Source of the DNA: Acidimicrobium sp. UBA3029
GTDB taxonomy: Bacteria; Actinomycetota; Acidimicrobiia; Acidimicrobiales; Ilumatobacteraceae
Direction of reading: 5' to 3'
Assembly (NCBI GenBank): GCA_002367695.1
Contig: DFDK01000033.1
Coordinates: forward strand, 13,118 to 46,702
Length of the DNA stretch: 33,585 nt
Shown: positions 6,650-14,540 of the stretch, piece after piece
How the letters are laid out: every line of letters starts with the position of its first letter
How positions within the stretch are numbered: position 1 is the first letter of the stretch
Position numbers and translations under genes: made by a program
Notes under the pieces: model-generated
Told to the model about the DNA's origin: nothing
Seen by the model: the letters and a program-made list of their open reading frames with translations, nothing else
The model's database searches: none

Positions 6650-7396
6650 ATGGACCTAGGGATTAGCACGCGAACTGCGGCAGTTGCTGCCGGTTCTGCA
6701 GGTTTGGGTTTTGCGACTGCGCAGGCACTTGCCAACGAGGGAGTGCGAGTGGTTATTTGTAGCCGTGATGCTGAGCGTGTGGCCGAAGCTGCAAAAGCTA
6801 TAGGTAATGGTTGCATCGGCATTGTTGCTGATGTTTCGACCGGAGAAGGCGGCGCAAAATTTGTGCGCGAAGCCACCGCAATACTCGGACACATCGATAT
6901 TTTGGTAGCAAACGGTGGTGGACCACCAGCCGGAAACTTTGCTTCAACAGAGTTGGATGCATACCCGGCGGCTCTTGAACAAAACTTATTGTCGGTAATC
7001 GGTATGTGCAAAGAAGTATTGCCAGGCATGCAAGAACGCAAGTGGGGGCGTGTAGTGGCCATCACATCGGTGGCTGTGCGTCAGCCAATGGCAAACTTAA
7101 TTTTGTCTAACACTGCACGCGCTGGAGTAACAGGATTTTTAAAAACAGTTGCGCGCGAGGTTGCACAAGATGGTGTCACGGTCAACACCGTGCAACCAGG
7201 CATTCATGCAACCAGTCGAATCACGCAACTGTACGGAGCGACACCTGATGCGTCGGCGCTTGGTATTCCTGCCGGAGTAACGGGGGACCCTGCGGACTTT
7301 GGTCAGGTAGTCGCCTTTTTGTGTGGCGAGGGTGCAAAGTTTGTGACCGGTGCAAGTTTGCAAGTAGACGGTGGATCGTATGGAGGTTTGTTGTAA
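6650..7396 (+). CDS. Atypical short-chain dehydrogenase/reductase, catalytic Tyr/Lys replaced
   Basis: A 248-residue classical-length SDR. The nucleotide loop is AAGSAGLG (13-20) instead of TGxxxGxG; ADVS (60-63) and a modified NNAG region (VANGGGPP, 87-93) follow. Ser140 (AITS) is kept. The residues 13 and 17 positions later, normally Tyr and Lys, are Ser153 and Arg157 (LSNTARAGVTG). This matches the BKR-like SDR subgroup known to lack the usual tetrad, so ketoreductase activity should not be assumed. The C-terminal VDGGSYGGLL is normal. The stop overlaps the ATG of a Dabb gene, so the two are an operon transcribed divergently from the flavoprotein. Confidence 0.85.
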   Translation: MDLGISTRTAAVAAGSAGLGFATAQALANEGVRVVICSRDAERVAEAAKAIGNGCIGIVADVSTGEGGAKFVREATAILGHIDILVANGGGPPAGNFASTELDAYPAALEQNLLSVIGMCKEVLPGMQERKWGRVVAITSVAVRQPMANLILSNTARAGVTGFLKTVAREVAQDGVTVNTVQPGIHATSRITQLYGATPDASALGIPAGVTGDPADFGQVVAFLCGEGAKFVTGASLQVDGGSYGGLL

Positions 7397-7692
7397 TGCT
7401 GCAGCATGTCGTAGCAATCACGTGGAATGATCAGGTGCCACCGAATTATGCCGAGACTGTTTCGGCTGTGCTGCAAAAAATGGCATCACATATTTCGTCG
7501 GTGCGTGAATATCATTGCGGCCCCGACTTGGGTGTGTCGACTGCGGTCAATGCCGACTACCTGATCGTTGCAATATTTGACGATGTTGATGGGTGGCGTC
7601 AGTACGACGAAGACGAATCGCACAACGAGATTCGCGCCAAGTACTTCAAGCCATATATTGCGTCGCGAGCATCAGCTCAAATCACTTTTTAA
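7396..7692 (+). CDS. Dabb (stress-responsive alpha/beta-barrel) domain protein
   Basis: 98 residues beginning MLQHVVAITWNDQVPP, with VREYHCGPDLGVS in the middle and YLIVAIFDDVDGWRQY...H.....KYFKPYI towards the end. This is the Dabb ferredoxin-like pattern, usually a small dimeric barrel. Some members are enzymes in aromatic or polyketide metabolism; most are uncharacterised. Start is fixed by the TAATG overlap with the SDR stop (TAA 7394-7396, ATG 7396). Its stop overlaps the convergent PAP2 stop within the bases TTAA. Function is unknown, but coupling to the SDR suggests a shared pathway. Confidence 0.85.
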   Translation: MLQHVVAITWNDQVPPNYAETVSAVLQKMASHISSVREYHCGPDLGVSTAVNADYLIVAIFDDVDGWRQYDEDESHNEIRAKYFKPYIASRASAQITF

Positions 7693-8675
7693 CGCGCGCG
7701 CTGAGCTTTCACGGCGCCAGAATTTCGTTTTTCCCACTTGGTTGAAATCCAAATAGCAACGCCTACGTAGAGCCAGCCAGCCAAAATGTCGGCAACGTAG
7801 TGCTCGCCGAAATAGACAAGACAGACAGCCATACTTGCCGGCAATGCAAGCGAGATTACTCGAATCCACTTTGGCATGTACGGGAAAAAGAAGAGTACGA
7901 CCAAGAGGGCACAACCCGCGTGTAGCGAAGGCATTGCCGCGTATGGATTAGTAATGGCGGTACCACGGTCAAACACTTTGCTCACTGACTTAATGCCCAT
8001 GTGCGACCAAGCTCTAGCGGTGATGCGATGTATCGGTGCAATGTAACCCTGTTTTGCTGCGAGCCAGGGTGGTGCAACTGGGAATGCTGCAAATGTTGCA
8101 CATGCCAAGAAGAACAAGATTCCAAGTCTGCGCATGTAGCGCACCCACATGTCTCGATTGATCCACCACAACAGCACCGCGACTCCAGGTGGAAAAATGA
8201 AGTGCGTCATATACGTGACTGCAAGGGGGTATTCGTACCAACTGAGAACTTTCGAAACATTGAGATGCTGTTGCATCCACACATTGGGGTCTGTACCAAA
8301 AAAGAGTGCACGATCGATATTGCGAACGGCCAAATACGAGATGGGGCGACCTAGCTGGTCGGAAAGACCTCGACTGTATTCGTAAGCAAACAATATTCCC
8401 GCAAAGATCGACCAGTCGCGAATCATCGCAATTTGGTCTTTCATTGTCTTGCCAGCGTTGGCAAATATAAATGCAACGAGCACCCATCCAGTGACCGCAA
8501 TGCGATCAACTGGCAAACCAAACCGTTTTAAAGACCATGCAAATAGCGCTAGGTATAGCGCAACAGCAACTACACGAGTGCGTGTTGGTTTACTCCGAAG
8601 AAAAGTTGCGACTGACAGGTTTACGAGTTTAGCGAAACAGCTATGCGGTAGCTTTTTCGAGAGCTCGACGCACAA
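7689..8675 (-). CDS. PAP2-superfamily integral membrane phosphatase/transferase
   Basis: Up to 328 residues with several hydrophobic helices and the split phosphatase motif AMPSLHAGCALL (SxxH, near 247) and GEHYVADILAGW (HxxxD, near 290). This is the PAP2_3 type found in inositol-phosphorylceramide-synthase-like proteins; it should remove or transfer a lipid phosphate head group at the membrane. The start is uncertain: no ATG exists in the N-terminal part. The longest frame begins with TTG at 8675, inside the 3' end of coxM (overlap of 35 bases). Later TTG or GTG codons would cut into the first helix. It may be expressed from the coxSLM transcript. Confidence 0.78.
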   Translation of the reverse strand: MCVELSKKLPHSCFAKLVNLSVATFLRSKPTRTRVVAVALYLALFAWSLKRFGLPVDRIAVTGWVLVAFIFANAGKTMKDQIAMIRDWSIFAGILFAYEYSRGLSDQLGRPISYLAVRNIDRALFFGTDPNVWMQQHLNVSKVLSWYEYPLAVTYMTHFIFPPGVAVLLWWINRDMWVRYMRRLGILFFLACATFAAFPVAPPWLAAKQGYIAPIHRITARAWSHMGIKSVSKVFDRGTAITNPYAAMPSLHAGCALLVVLFFFPYMPKWIRVISLALPASMAVCLVYFGEHYVADILAGWLYVGVAIWISTKWEKRNSGAVKAQRAR

Positions 8676-9465
8676 GAACTTTGGCTAAATGCACGCGGTA
8701 TTCGCTCGACGCATTGAGATCATCTTGTGGTTCGGCTTCAGCCGCTGCCTTTTCGGCTGCGTCTGCAACTGATGCACCTGATTTGAGAGCATCAGAGACG
8801 CTGGTCGCCAAGATTGGGGTGCTCCCCATGTTGACTAGTGCAACACCTGATGCGTCTTTGCTGCGCCATGCAGCCACACCCACAATTGCCCAGTCTTGGG
8901 CGCGGCGATTGAATTTCTCGAAACCCCACTTTGCGCCATTCATTTTTGGCACACGAATTTCGGTCAGCATTTCATCTGGATTGAGTGCGCTTTCAAGGAA
9001 GCCTTTGTAGAAGTCTGCTGCGGCAATGAGTCGTTCGCCCTTTGGGCCTTGTGCAACGTATGTTGCACCGAGCGCGAGCGTTGTTGCAGGAAGATCGCTC
9101 GCCGAGTCGGCATGAGCAAGTGATCCACCAATGGTTCCGCGGTGGCGAACCTGAGCGTCCCCTACATAGCCGGCTGCGTGGGCGAGCAGTGGCACTTCTT
9201 TGATTACGAGCGCCGATTTCTCTACATCCATGTGGCGAGTCAGTGCACCGATTGCAATGAAGTCTCCGCCATCTTTGATGTACGAAAGATCCTTGATACG
9301 ACCGATGTCGATGAGCATCGCGGGCTGGGCCAGGCGAAGTTTCATTAACGGAATAAGGCTGTGTCCGCCTGCCAAAAACTTGGCTTCGTCGCCGTATTGT
9401 CCGACGAGCGAAATTGCTTCGGCTGCCGAAGATGCTCGCTTGTAGTCAAATGCTGCTGGTATCAC
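8641..9465 (-). CDS. coxM: CoxM-like FAD-binding medium subunit
   Basis: A 274-residue molybdopterin-dehydrogenase FAD subunit. The FAD pyrophosphate loops are LAGGHSLIPLMKLRLA (31-46) and the TIGGSLAHADSASDLP segment (from about 111). The CO-dehydrogenase flavoprotein C-terminal domain starts at about 170. This subunit passes electrons from the FeS clusters through FAD to quinone or another acceptor. The GTG start at 9465 has the Shine-Dalgarno AAGGGAG 7 bases upstream, which fixes the start. It is the third gene of an S-L-M triad, 45 bases after coxL. Length is normal for the family. Confidence 0.93.
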   Translation of the reverse strand: MIPAAFDYKRASSAAEAISLVGQYGDEAKFLAGGHSLIPLMKLRLAQPAMLIDIGRIKDLSYIKDGGDFIAIGALTRHMDVEKSALVIKEVPLLAHAAGYVGDAQVRHRGTIGGSLAHADSASDLPATTLALGATYVAQGPKGERLIAAADFYKGFLESALNPDEMLTEIRVPKMNGAKWGFEKFNRRAQDWAIVGVAAWRSKDASGVALVNMGSTPILATSVSDALKSGASVADAAEKAAAEAEPQDDLNASSEYRVHLAKVLVRRALEKATA

Positions 9466-9510
9466 GATGTGCTCCCTTGAATAATTCTCGTTGTTCGCTT
9501 GATGATTCGG

Positions 9511-11895
9511 TTATTTCTTTGCCGCTGATTGAATTGCGCGCCACACGGTTTGTGGTGATGCTGGCATAGGCATCGAAGTGACTCCGATACCAGACAGTGC
9601 ATCAACAACTGCGTTGATTACAGTGCTCGCTGCACCAATGGTTCCGGCTTCGCCAATGCCTTTCACGCCAAGCTGGTTGGTGGGCGATGGCGTAACGGTG
9701 TGGGCAGTGGTAATCGATGGAACATCGCTTGCTGCCGGCACCAAATATTCTGCAAGTGTCGTTGTCTTCAAGTTGCCATCAGTGTCGTAAACCGCCTCTT
9801 CGAACAGCGCTTGAGCAAGCCCTTGAATTACACCACCATGCACCTGGCCCTCGACAATGAGTGGGTTGATTTGCACGCCACAGTCATCAACGGCAACATA
9901 TTTGAGAATCTCGATCTGACCGGTCTCGGTATCGACTTCGAGTACGCACATGTGCGTACCGAATGGCCATGAGAAGTTTGGCGGATCGTAGGTGTACTGC
10001 GCTTCGAGGTTTGGCTCGAGACCGTCTGGCAAGTTGTGAGCAGTAAAGGCTGCAAAAGCAATTGCTGCCATTGGCACTGCGCGATCTGGCGAACCTTTGA
10101 CACTAAACACGCCACCAGCAAACTCGAGGTCATCGGCTGAACACTCCAGTTGGTGCGCAGCAATAAGTCGAGCCTTGTCAATCACCTTGTCGCAAGCGCC
10201 TGCGATGGCTACGCCACCGACGGGAAGCGAGCGCGAACCGTATGTGTCAAGACCCAGTGGTGAAATTGCTGTGTCACTGTGCAACACATCTATGTCTTCC
10301 TGCGGAATGCCAAGTTTTTCTGATGCGATCATTGCCCACGAAGTTTCGTGACCCTGACCGTGTGGCGATGTGCCAGTTACGACTTGCACTTTGCAGGTTG
10401 GCAAGATGCGCACTGTTGCTGCTTCCCATCCGCCAGCGCCATAGTTGAGCGAGGCGAGTACGCGCGACGGTGCAAGACCGCACATTTCGAAGTACGAACT
10501 CATGCCAATGCCCAGACGTTTTTTGGCGCCAGGCACATTTTGTTTTGCTTGTTGTGCACGGATACCGACGTAGTCTGCAAGACCCGCAGCTTTTTCGGCG
10601 GCCTGTAAGTGGTCGCCGGAGTCGTACGTAAGACCACTAAATGCTGTGTACGGAAACTGCTCTTTTTGAATGAAGTTGCGCTTGCGCAATTCGAATGGAT
10701 CGATTTTCATCTGACGAGCAAGTGCATCCATTGCCGACTCGATGGCGTACGTGGCTTCGGGGCGACCAGCGCCGCGGTAGGCATCGGTTGGTGTGAGCGT
10801 GGTGAAGATGCCGTCGCAACTGAAGTCGTAAGCGTGCGGGATGTCGTAGACGCCCGCATACAAGAACGCCCCCAAGATAGGAACGCCAGGCGTAACCAAC
10901 TGCAGGTATGCACCCATGTCGGCTTTGATACGAACACGAACCGCAGTGAGTTTGCCACTCTTGTCGGCTGCGAGTTCGACGTATTGCACTTGACCACGAC
11001 CATGAATTGTGGCCATCGAGTTTTCGCTGCGTTCTTCAACCCAACGCACGGGTAGGCCGTGTTTGCGCGCAAGTGCCATGCACAACAATTCTTCGGCATA
11101 TACATCAAGTTTTGATCCGAAGCCACCACCAACACTCGGTGCAATCACACGCACTTGTTGCTCGGGAATACCGAGTGTGAGCGCGGCCATCACTTTGAGA
11201 ATGTGGGGTATCTGGGTAGATGAGTACAACGTGATGTCGCCACCAAATGGTTGTGGCACCGCGGCAACCGCGCGTGGCTCCATGGCCATTGGCAACAAAC
11301 GTTGCTGGACGTAACGCTCGCTGACCTTGAACGCAGCTTTTTGAAATGCTTCTTCGACGCAACCCTCGGTTGCCTCGATCTTCAAATTCCAGGTGTAACT
11401 CTTGTTCGTTCCCAAATCTTCGTGAATGATGTTGGCATCACTGAGAGCCTCTTCAACATCGACAACTGCTTTGAGAACTTTGTATTCCACTTCAATCAGG
11501 TCGAGTGCATCGCGTGACGCACTTTCGCTTGTTGCAAGCACCGCAACCACGCCGTCACCGACGTAACAAACCTTGCTTGCTGCAAGTGGGAAGTGTGGTG
11601 GGTTCTTCATGTCTGGAGTTACTGGCCATGCACAAGGCATTGGGCCTGCCCACTGAGACTGCAACTCTGCACCGGTGTACACAGCGACGACACCTGGTGA
11701 AGCTTTTGCTGCAGCAGTATCAATGCTCACAATTGCTGCGTGCGCATGTGGAGACCTCAAGATTGAAAGATGCAGTGCGCCGGGCAGATTGAGATCATTG
11801 GTGAACTTTGCTTCACCAGTTAATAGTGCAGGATCTTCGCGACGTAGTTGCCGCGTACCGATCACAGTATTTTGGCGATTGTCTGTCATGGTCAT
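9511..11895 (-). CDS. coxL: Form II CODH-like molybdenum hydroxylase large subunit
   Basis: A 794-residue xanthine-oxidase-family large subunit. The N-terminal a/b hammerhead is at 13-150, TQIPH at 227-231 and VGGGFG at 255-260. The active-site loop is AYRGAGR at 372-378, and the catalytic Glu is E749 in GIGEAGTIG. Proven CO-oxidising form I enzymes have AYRCSFR with the copper-binding Cys; this one lacks that Cys, so it belongs to form II and may oxidise another substrate. It binds MCD and pairs with CoxS and CoxM. Two ATGs start the frame (11895 and 11889); AGGAG lies 7 bases before the first, which I chose. It starts 9 bases after coxS. Confidence 0.92.
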   Translation of the reverse strand: MTMTDNRQNTVIGTRQLRREDPALLTGEAKFTNDLNLPGALHLSILRSPHAHAAIVSIDTAAAKASPGVVAVYTGAELQSQWAGPMPCAWPVTPDMKNPPHFPLAASKVCYVGDGVVAVLATSESASRDALDLIEVEYKVLKAVVDVEEALSDANIIHEDLGTNKSYTWNLKIEATEGCVEEAFQKAAFKVSERYVQQRLLPMAMEPRAVAAVPQPFGGDITLYSSTQIPHILKVMAALTLGIPEQQVRVIAPSVGGGFGSKLDVYAEELLCMALARKHGLPVRWVEERSENSMATIHGRGQVQYVELAADKSGKLTAVRVRIKADMGAYLQLVTPGVPILGAFLYAGVYDIPHAYDFSCDGIFTTLTPTDAYRGAGRPEATYAIESAMDALARQMKIDPFELRKRNFIQKEQFPYTAFSGLTYDSGDHLQAAEKAAGLADYVGIRAQQAKQNVPGAKKRLGIGMSSYFEMCGLAPSRVLASLNYGAGGWEAATVRILPTCKVQVVTGTSPHGQGHETSWAMIASEKLGIPQEDIDVLHSDTAISPLGLDTYGSRSLPVGGVAIAGACDKVIDKARLIAAHQLECSADDLEFAGGVFSVKGSPDRAVPMAAIAFAAFTAHNLPDGLEPNLEAQYTYDPPNFSWPFGTHMCVLEVDTETGQIEILKYVAVDDCGVQINPLIVEGQVHGGVIQGLAQALFEEAVYDTDGNLKTTTLAEYLVPAASDVPSITTAHTVTPSPTNQLGVKGIGEAGTIGAASTVINAVVDALSGIGVTSMPMPASPQTVWRAIQSAAKK

Positions 11896-11904
11896 GATCG
11901 TCTC

Positions 11905-12369
11905 CTACTTCTTCGCCGCAGCGAGCACCGACTTCACAATGTTGTGGTATCCGGTGCAGCGACAGAGGTTGCCCTCGAGGCCGAGTCGGACTTCTTCTTC
12001 AGTTGGATTTGGATTTTCGTTGAGGAGTCCTATGGAAGCCATCACCATTCCTGGTGTGCAGTAACCACACTGCAAGCCATGATTCTCCATGAAAGCTTGT
12101 TGCATGGGATGCATCACACCGTCTTTGCTCAGACCTTCGATGGTGGTCACTGAGCCACCGTCGGCCTGCGCGGCAAGTACTGTGCAACTCTTAATTGCTT
12201 CGCCATCTAGGTGAACGGTGCATGCACCACAACTGGATGTGTCACAACCAATATTGGTGCCTGTGAGTTGAAGTTGATCGCGCAAAAAATGTACGAGCAA
12301 AGTACGCGGCTCTACATCTTTTTCTTCCTTGGTTCCATTGACAGTGATGCTGACTTTGATATCAACCAT
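11905..12369 (-). CDS. coxS: CoxS-like 2x[2Fe-2S] small subunit
   Basis: 154 residues with both expected iron-sulfur clusters. The plant-type ferredoxin domain uses C42, C47, C50 and C62 (GCDTSSCGACTVHLDG). The helical C-terminal domain uses C101, C104, C136 and C138 (QCGYCTPGM and CRCTGY). It relays electrons from the Mo centre in CoxL to FAD in CoxM. It is the first gene of the S-L-M triad. The ATG at 12369 has a GTGAGAG ribosome-binding stretch about 7 bases upstream. A promoter would have to lie in the 115-base gap towards the preceding secreted-protein gene, but I see no clear -35/-10. Confidence 0.95.
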   Translation of the reverse strand: MVDIKVSITVNGTKEEKDVEPRTLLVHFLRDQLQLTGTNIGCDTSSCGACTVHLDGEAIKSCTVLAAQADGGSVTTIEGLSKDGVMHPMQQAFMENHGLQCGYCTPGMVMASIGLLNENPNPTEEEVRLGLEGNLCRCTGYHNIVKSVLAAAKK

Positions 12370-12484
12370 TATGTAGCTCTCACTTTCCCCTAGTGCGGTG
12401 CACTGTTGCTTTGCTTGACGATATCCTGCCTCACTGAGTGGGGTGTTGTCTAATGAGAGTCAGCACTTCGTGCAACCTGCTCGG

Positions 12485-12871
12485 TTACTTGACGGTAAGT
12501 GTTGCCTTTAAACTCGGTGCTTTGGCGCAGGTAATGGAAAATATTCCACGTTGGGGAAGCGGAATGGTCTTTGAGCCGTTGGCACGGACGACTACCAAGG
12601 TGGCGCCGATTTTGATCCGGTAGGCGACGTTGTCGGAATTGGTCAGAGTGAGGGTGCGACCTTTGGGTACCACAATTGCGGCGCGGCCGAATTTGGCATT
12701 TTTGATATTCAAACGTGCACTCGACAAATTTGCTTCAGTGGTGTTGCTCGGCGAACTCCGAACGACGTTCCGAGCAGATGCAATCGAACTTGTTGGCACT
12801 ATGACGAGTAGGAGCGCGCACACCAGTACACGTGGGATGAGCATTGTGCGACGTGCGAGTGCTGTGTGCAT
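12485..12871 (-). CDS. Small secreted protein, degenerate cupredoxin-like fold
   Basis: 128 residues with a signal peptide (basic start, hydrophobic 12-27, likely cleavage after SIASA at 29-33) and a C-terminal domain of about 75 residues. The domain follows the cupredoxin strand pattern: NAKFGRAAIVVPKGRTLTLT (58-77), a loop with NVAYRIKIG, then GIFSITCAKAPSLKATLTV. When laid over the plastocyanin-type motif C-x-x-H-x-x-M, Cys115 stays but the other ligand positions read Tyr84, Ala118 and Leu121. It is therefore unlikely to bind copper in the usual way. It lies 20 bases after the ABC permeases and 115 bases before coxS. Fold assignment is by eye; function is unknown. Confidence 0.6.
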   Translation of the reverse strand: MHTALARRTMLIPRVLVCALLLVIVPTSSIASARNVVRSSPSNTTEANLSSARLNIKNAKFGRAAIVVPKGRTLTLTNSDNVAYRIKIGATLVVVRANGSKTIPLPQRGIFSITCAKAPSLKATLTVK

Positions 12872-12891
12872 ACTGGCTCAACAATAACGGT

Positions 12892-13719
12892 TTATTTATC
12901 GAGTTTGTTCAGGCCTCGCCGAGCAAACACAAGCGTGAGTGTTGACATGCCGGCAATTGCAAGTAAGCCACCCCATGTGTTGGACCAACTCATGTAGTCG
13001 GGTGAAGTTGGAAGCACAAGACCTTCGCGGGAGAGACGTAAAATATTGGTAGTTGGGTTAATGCGTGCAACGTTGTGCAACCAGCCGCGCATGAGCGGGA
13101 GCGGCATTTGTGCACTCGAGAGATATAGCACTACAAACATGGTGAGTTGCATCACAGCGGCACCGCGCATATCGCGAAACCTGAATGCAAGTCCGAGACC
13201 CCAGCCAAGTGAAATGGTCGAGACTCCCAAGGCTGCAACAACCAACGTCAACAAACCCAGCAGACCACTTGTGAATCGAACGCCCAAGAGTATCCCCATA
13301 GGGATAACGAAGGCGCACAAGATTGCGACTCGCACCCACGCGGTGAGTAGCGGTCCGATGATGAGCGAGCGACGAGGTGCGGGCGACATCAACAGTCGAT
13401 CATAGAAACGGGTCTCGATGTCGCGGATTGTTGAGAAGCCAAGACCAATGCCGCTGAATGCAGCACCAAAACAAATTCCGAGCGGCATGAACCAGTTGAC
13501 TGAGCGATCGGTAGGGAAGCCCGGCAGTCTTGTGATGGCCGCAAATGTTCCGGCGAATGCAATCATCGTGAAAACTGGCATCGCCATCGCCGGGAAGAAC
13601 GCTGAAGGGAGGCGACGAATATTGCGAATGCCGCGATAAGCCAATCCGCGAGCGCTGCGCATGGTCGTTGGCTTTGCCACCGACGTAACTACTGGTGTGG
13701 TTGTTGCAACAGTGTTCAT
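12892..13719 (-). CDS. ABC-2 type permease (second permease of exporter)
   Basis: 275 residues with about six membrane helices and the ABC-2 motif FYDRLLMSPAPRRSLIIGPL in the cytoplasmic loop. The final helix is followed by a short basic tail, ARRGLNKLDK. It is the DrrB-like membrane part of an exporter. The start is taken at ATG 13719 because it overlaps the TGA of the preceding permease in an ATGA (13716-13719). A longer frame reaches back to 13776 but would run through the neighbour. Substrate cannot be read from sequence; DrrAB relatives export hydrophobic compounds or lipids. Confidence 0.87.
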   Translation of the reverse strand: MNTVATTTPVVTSVAKPTTMRSARGLAYRGIRNIRRLPSAFFPAMAMPVFTMIAFAGTFAAITRLPGFPTDRSVNWFMPLGICFGAAFSGIGLGFSTIRDIETRFYDRLLMSPAPRRSLIIGPLLTAWVRVAILCAFVIPMGILLGVRFTSGLLGLLTLVVAALGVSTISLGWGLGLAFRFRDMRGAAVMQLTMFVVLYLSSAQMPLPLMRGWLHNVARINPTTNILRLSREGLVLPTSPDYMSWSNTWGGLLAIAGMSTLTLVFARRGLNKLDK

Positions 13720-14540
13720 AGCGCTGCCAACTTTCGGCGTAGTTCTTTCAATGCAAATAATATCGCAGCTGCACAAATCACTGTCGGTACAAGGAGCGAT
13801 CGAACTACTGCAGAGAAAGTAAACCCTTCGAGAACGAGCGCGCGCAGACCTTCAACAAGATACGAAATTGGGTTGATGTCGGCGATTCGTTTGTAGGCAC
13901 CGCTCATTGTTTCGCGCGGGAAGAACGCGCTTGAGAAGAAAAGCAATACAAACAACAATGGAAATGCCCCCTGAACTGCTTCGGCCGAACCCGTACGAAT
14001 AGCAACTGACGACATGATGGCGCCAATAGCAAGCGAAACGATTCCGCCCGACAACACCATCACGAGAGCCCCCGGGATTCCTCCCGAAATTGGTGCATTA
14101 AATGGCACGAGCACGGTGAGGAAGAATGCAGATTGAAAGAGGCCGAATAATGCACTGCCAGCAAGCCGTCCGAGCAAAATACCTGTGCGAGTAGTTGGTG
14201 CAAGAAGTAAACGATCAAAAAAACCATTTTCGATGTCGGTTGCTAGTGCCGCAGCGCCTGTTACAGAACCGAACAACACGCCCTGAACGATTGTGGATGC
14301 AAGTGCGAATTGCATGAACGATTCGACTTTTGGGAACCCAGGAATTGCGGTTGTCTTGCTAAAACTTGAAGCGCTCAGTACTGCAAAGAATATGGGGAAG
14401 AACATGCTCGGGGCAATGAGTGCCGGTTGTCGCGCAAGCTCAATTGTGGAGCGCTTTGCCATGGCGATGGTTTGGCGCATTGAAAGTTGCCTGCTGCGCG
14501 CTGTTGTCTCAATTACGACATTCGATGTCGCGACTGTCAT
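13716..14540 (-). CDS. ABC-2 type permease (first permease of exporter)
   Basis: 274 residues with about six hydrophobic segments and the signature ENGFFDRLLLAPTTRTGILLGR after the second helix. It ends in the basic segment KELRRKLAAL. It is paralogous to the next permease gene, so the transporter probably uses a heterodimeric membrane domain with one type of ATPase. Both ends are ATGA overlaps (with the ATPase at 14537-14540 and with the second permease at 13716-13719), showing one translationally coupled cassette. Start is secure from this overlap. Confidence 0.88.
   Translation of the reverse strand: MTVATSNVVIETTARSRQLSMRQTIAMAKRSTIELARQPALIAPSMFFPIFFAVLSASSFSKTTAIPGFPKVESFMQFALASTIVQGVLFGSVTGAAALATDIENGFFDRLLLAPTTRTGILLGRLAGSALFGLFQSAFFLTVLVPFNAPISGGIPGALVMVLSGGIVSLAIGAIMSSVAIRTGSAEAVQGAFPLLFVLLFFSSAFFPRETMSGAYKRIADINPISYLVEGLRALVLEGFTFSAVVRSLLVPTVICAAAILFALKELRRKLAAL

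Noticed and set aside
9511..11895. Form I, true CO dehydrogenase
   Set aside because: The active-site loop is AYRGAGR, without the copper-ligand Cys of form I, and the gene order is S-L-M rather than M-S-L.
12892..13776. Longer start for the second ABC permease
   Set aside because: It would extend 57 bases into the preceding permease gene; the ATGA overlap at 13716-13719 is a much better start.
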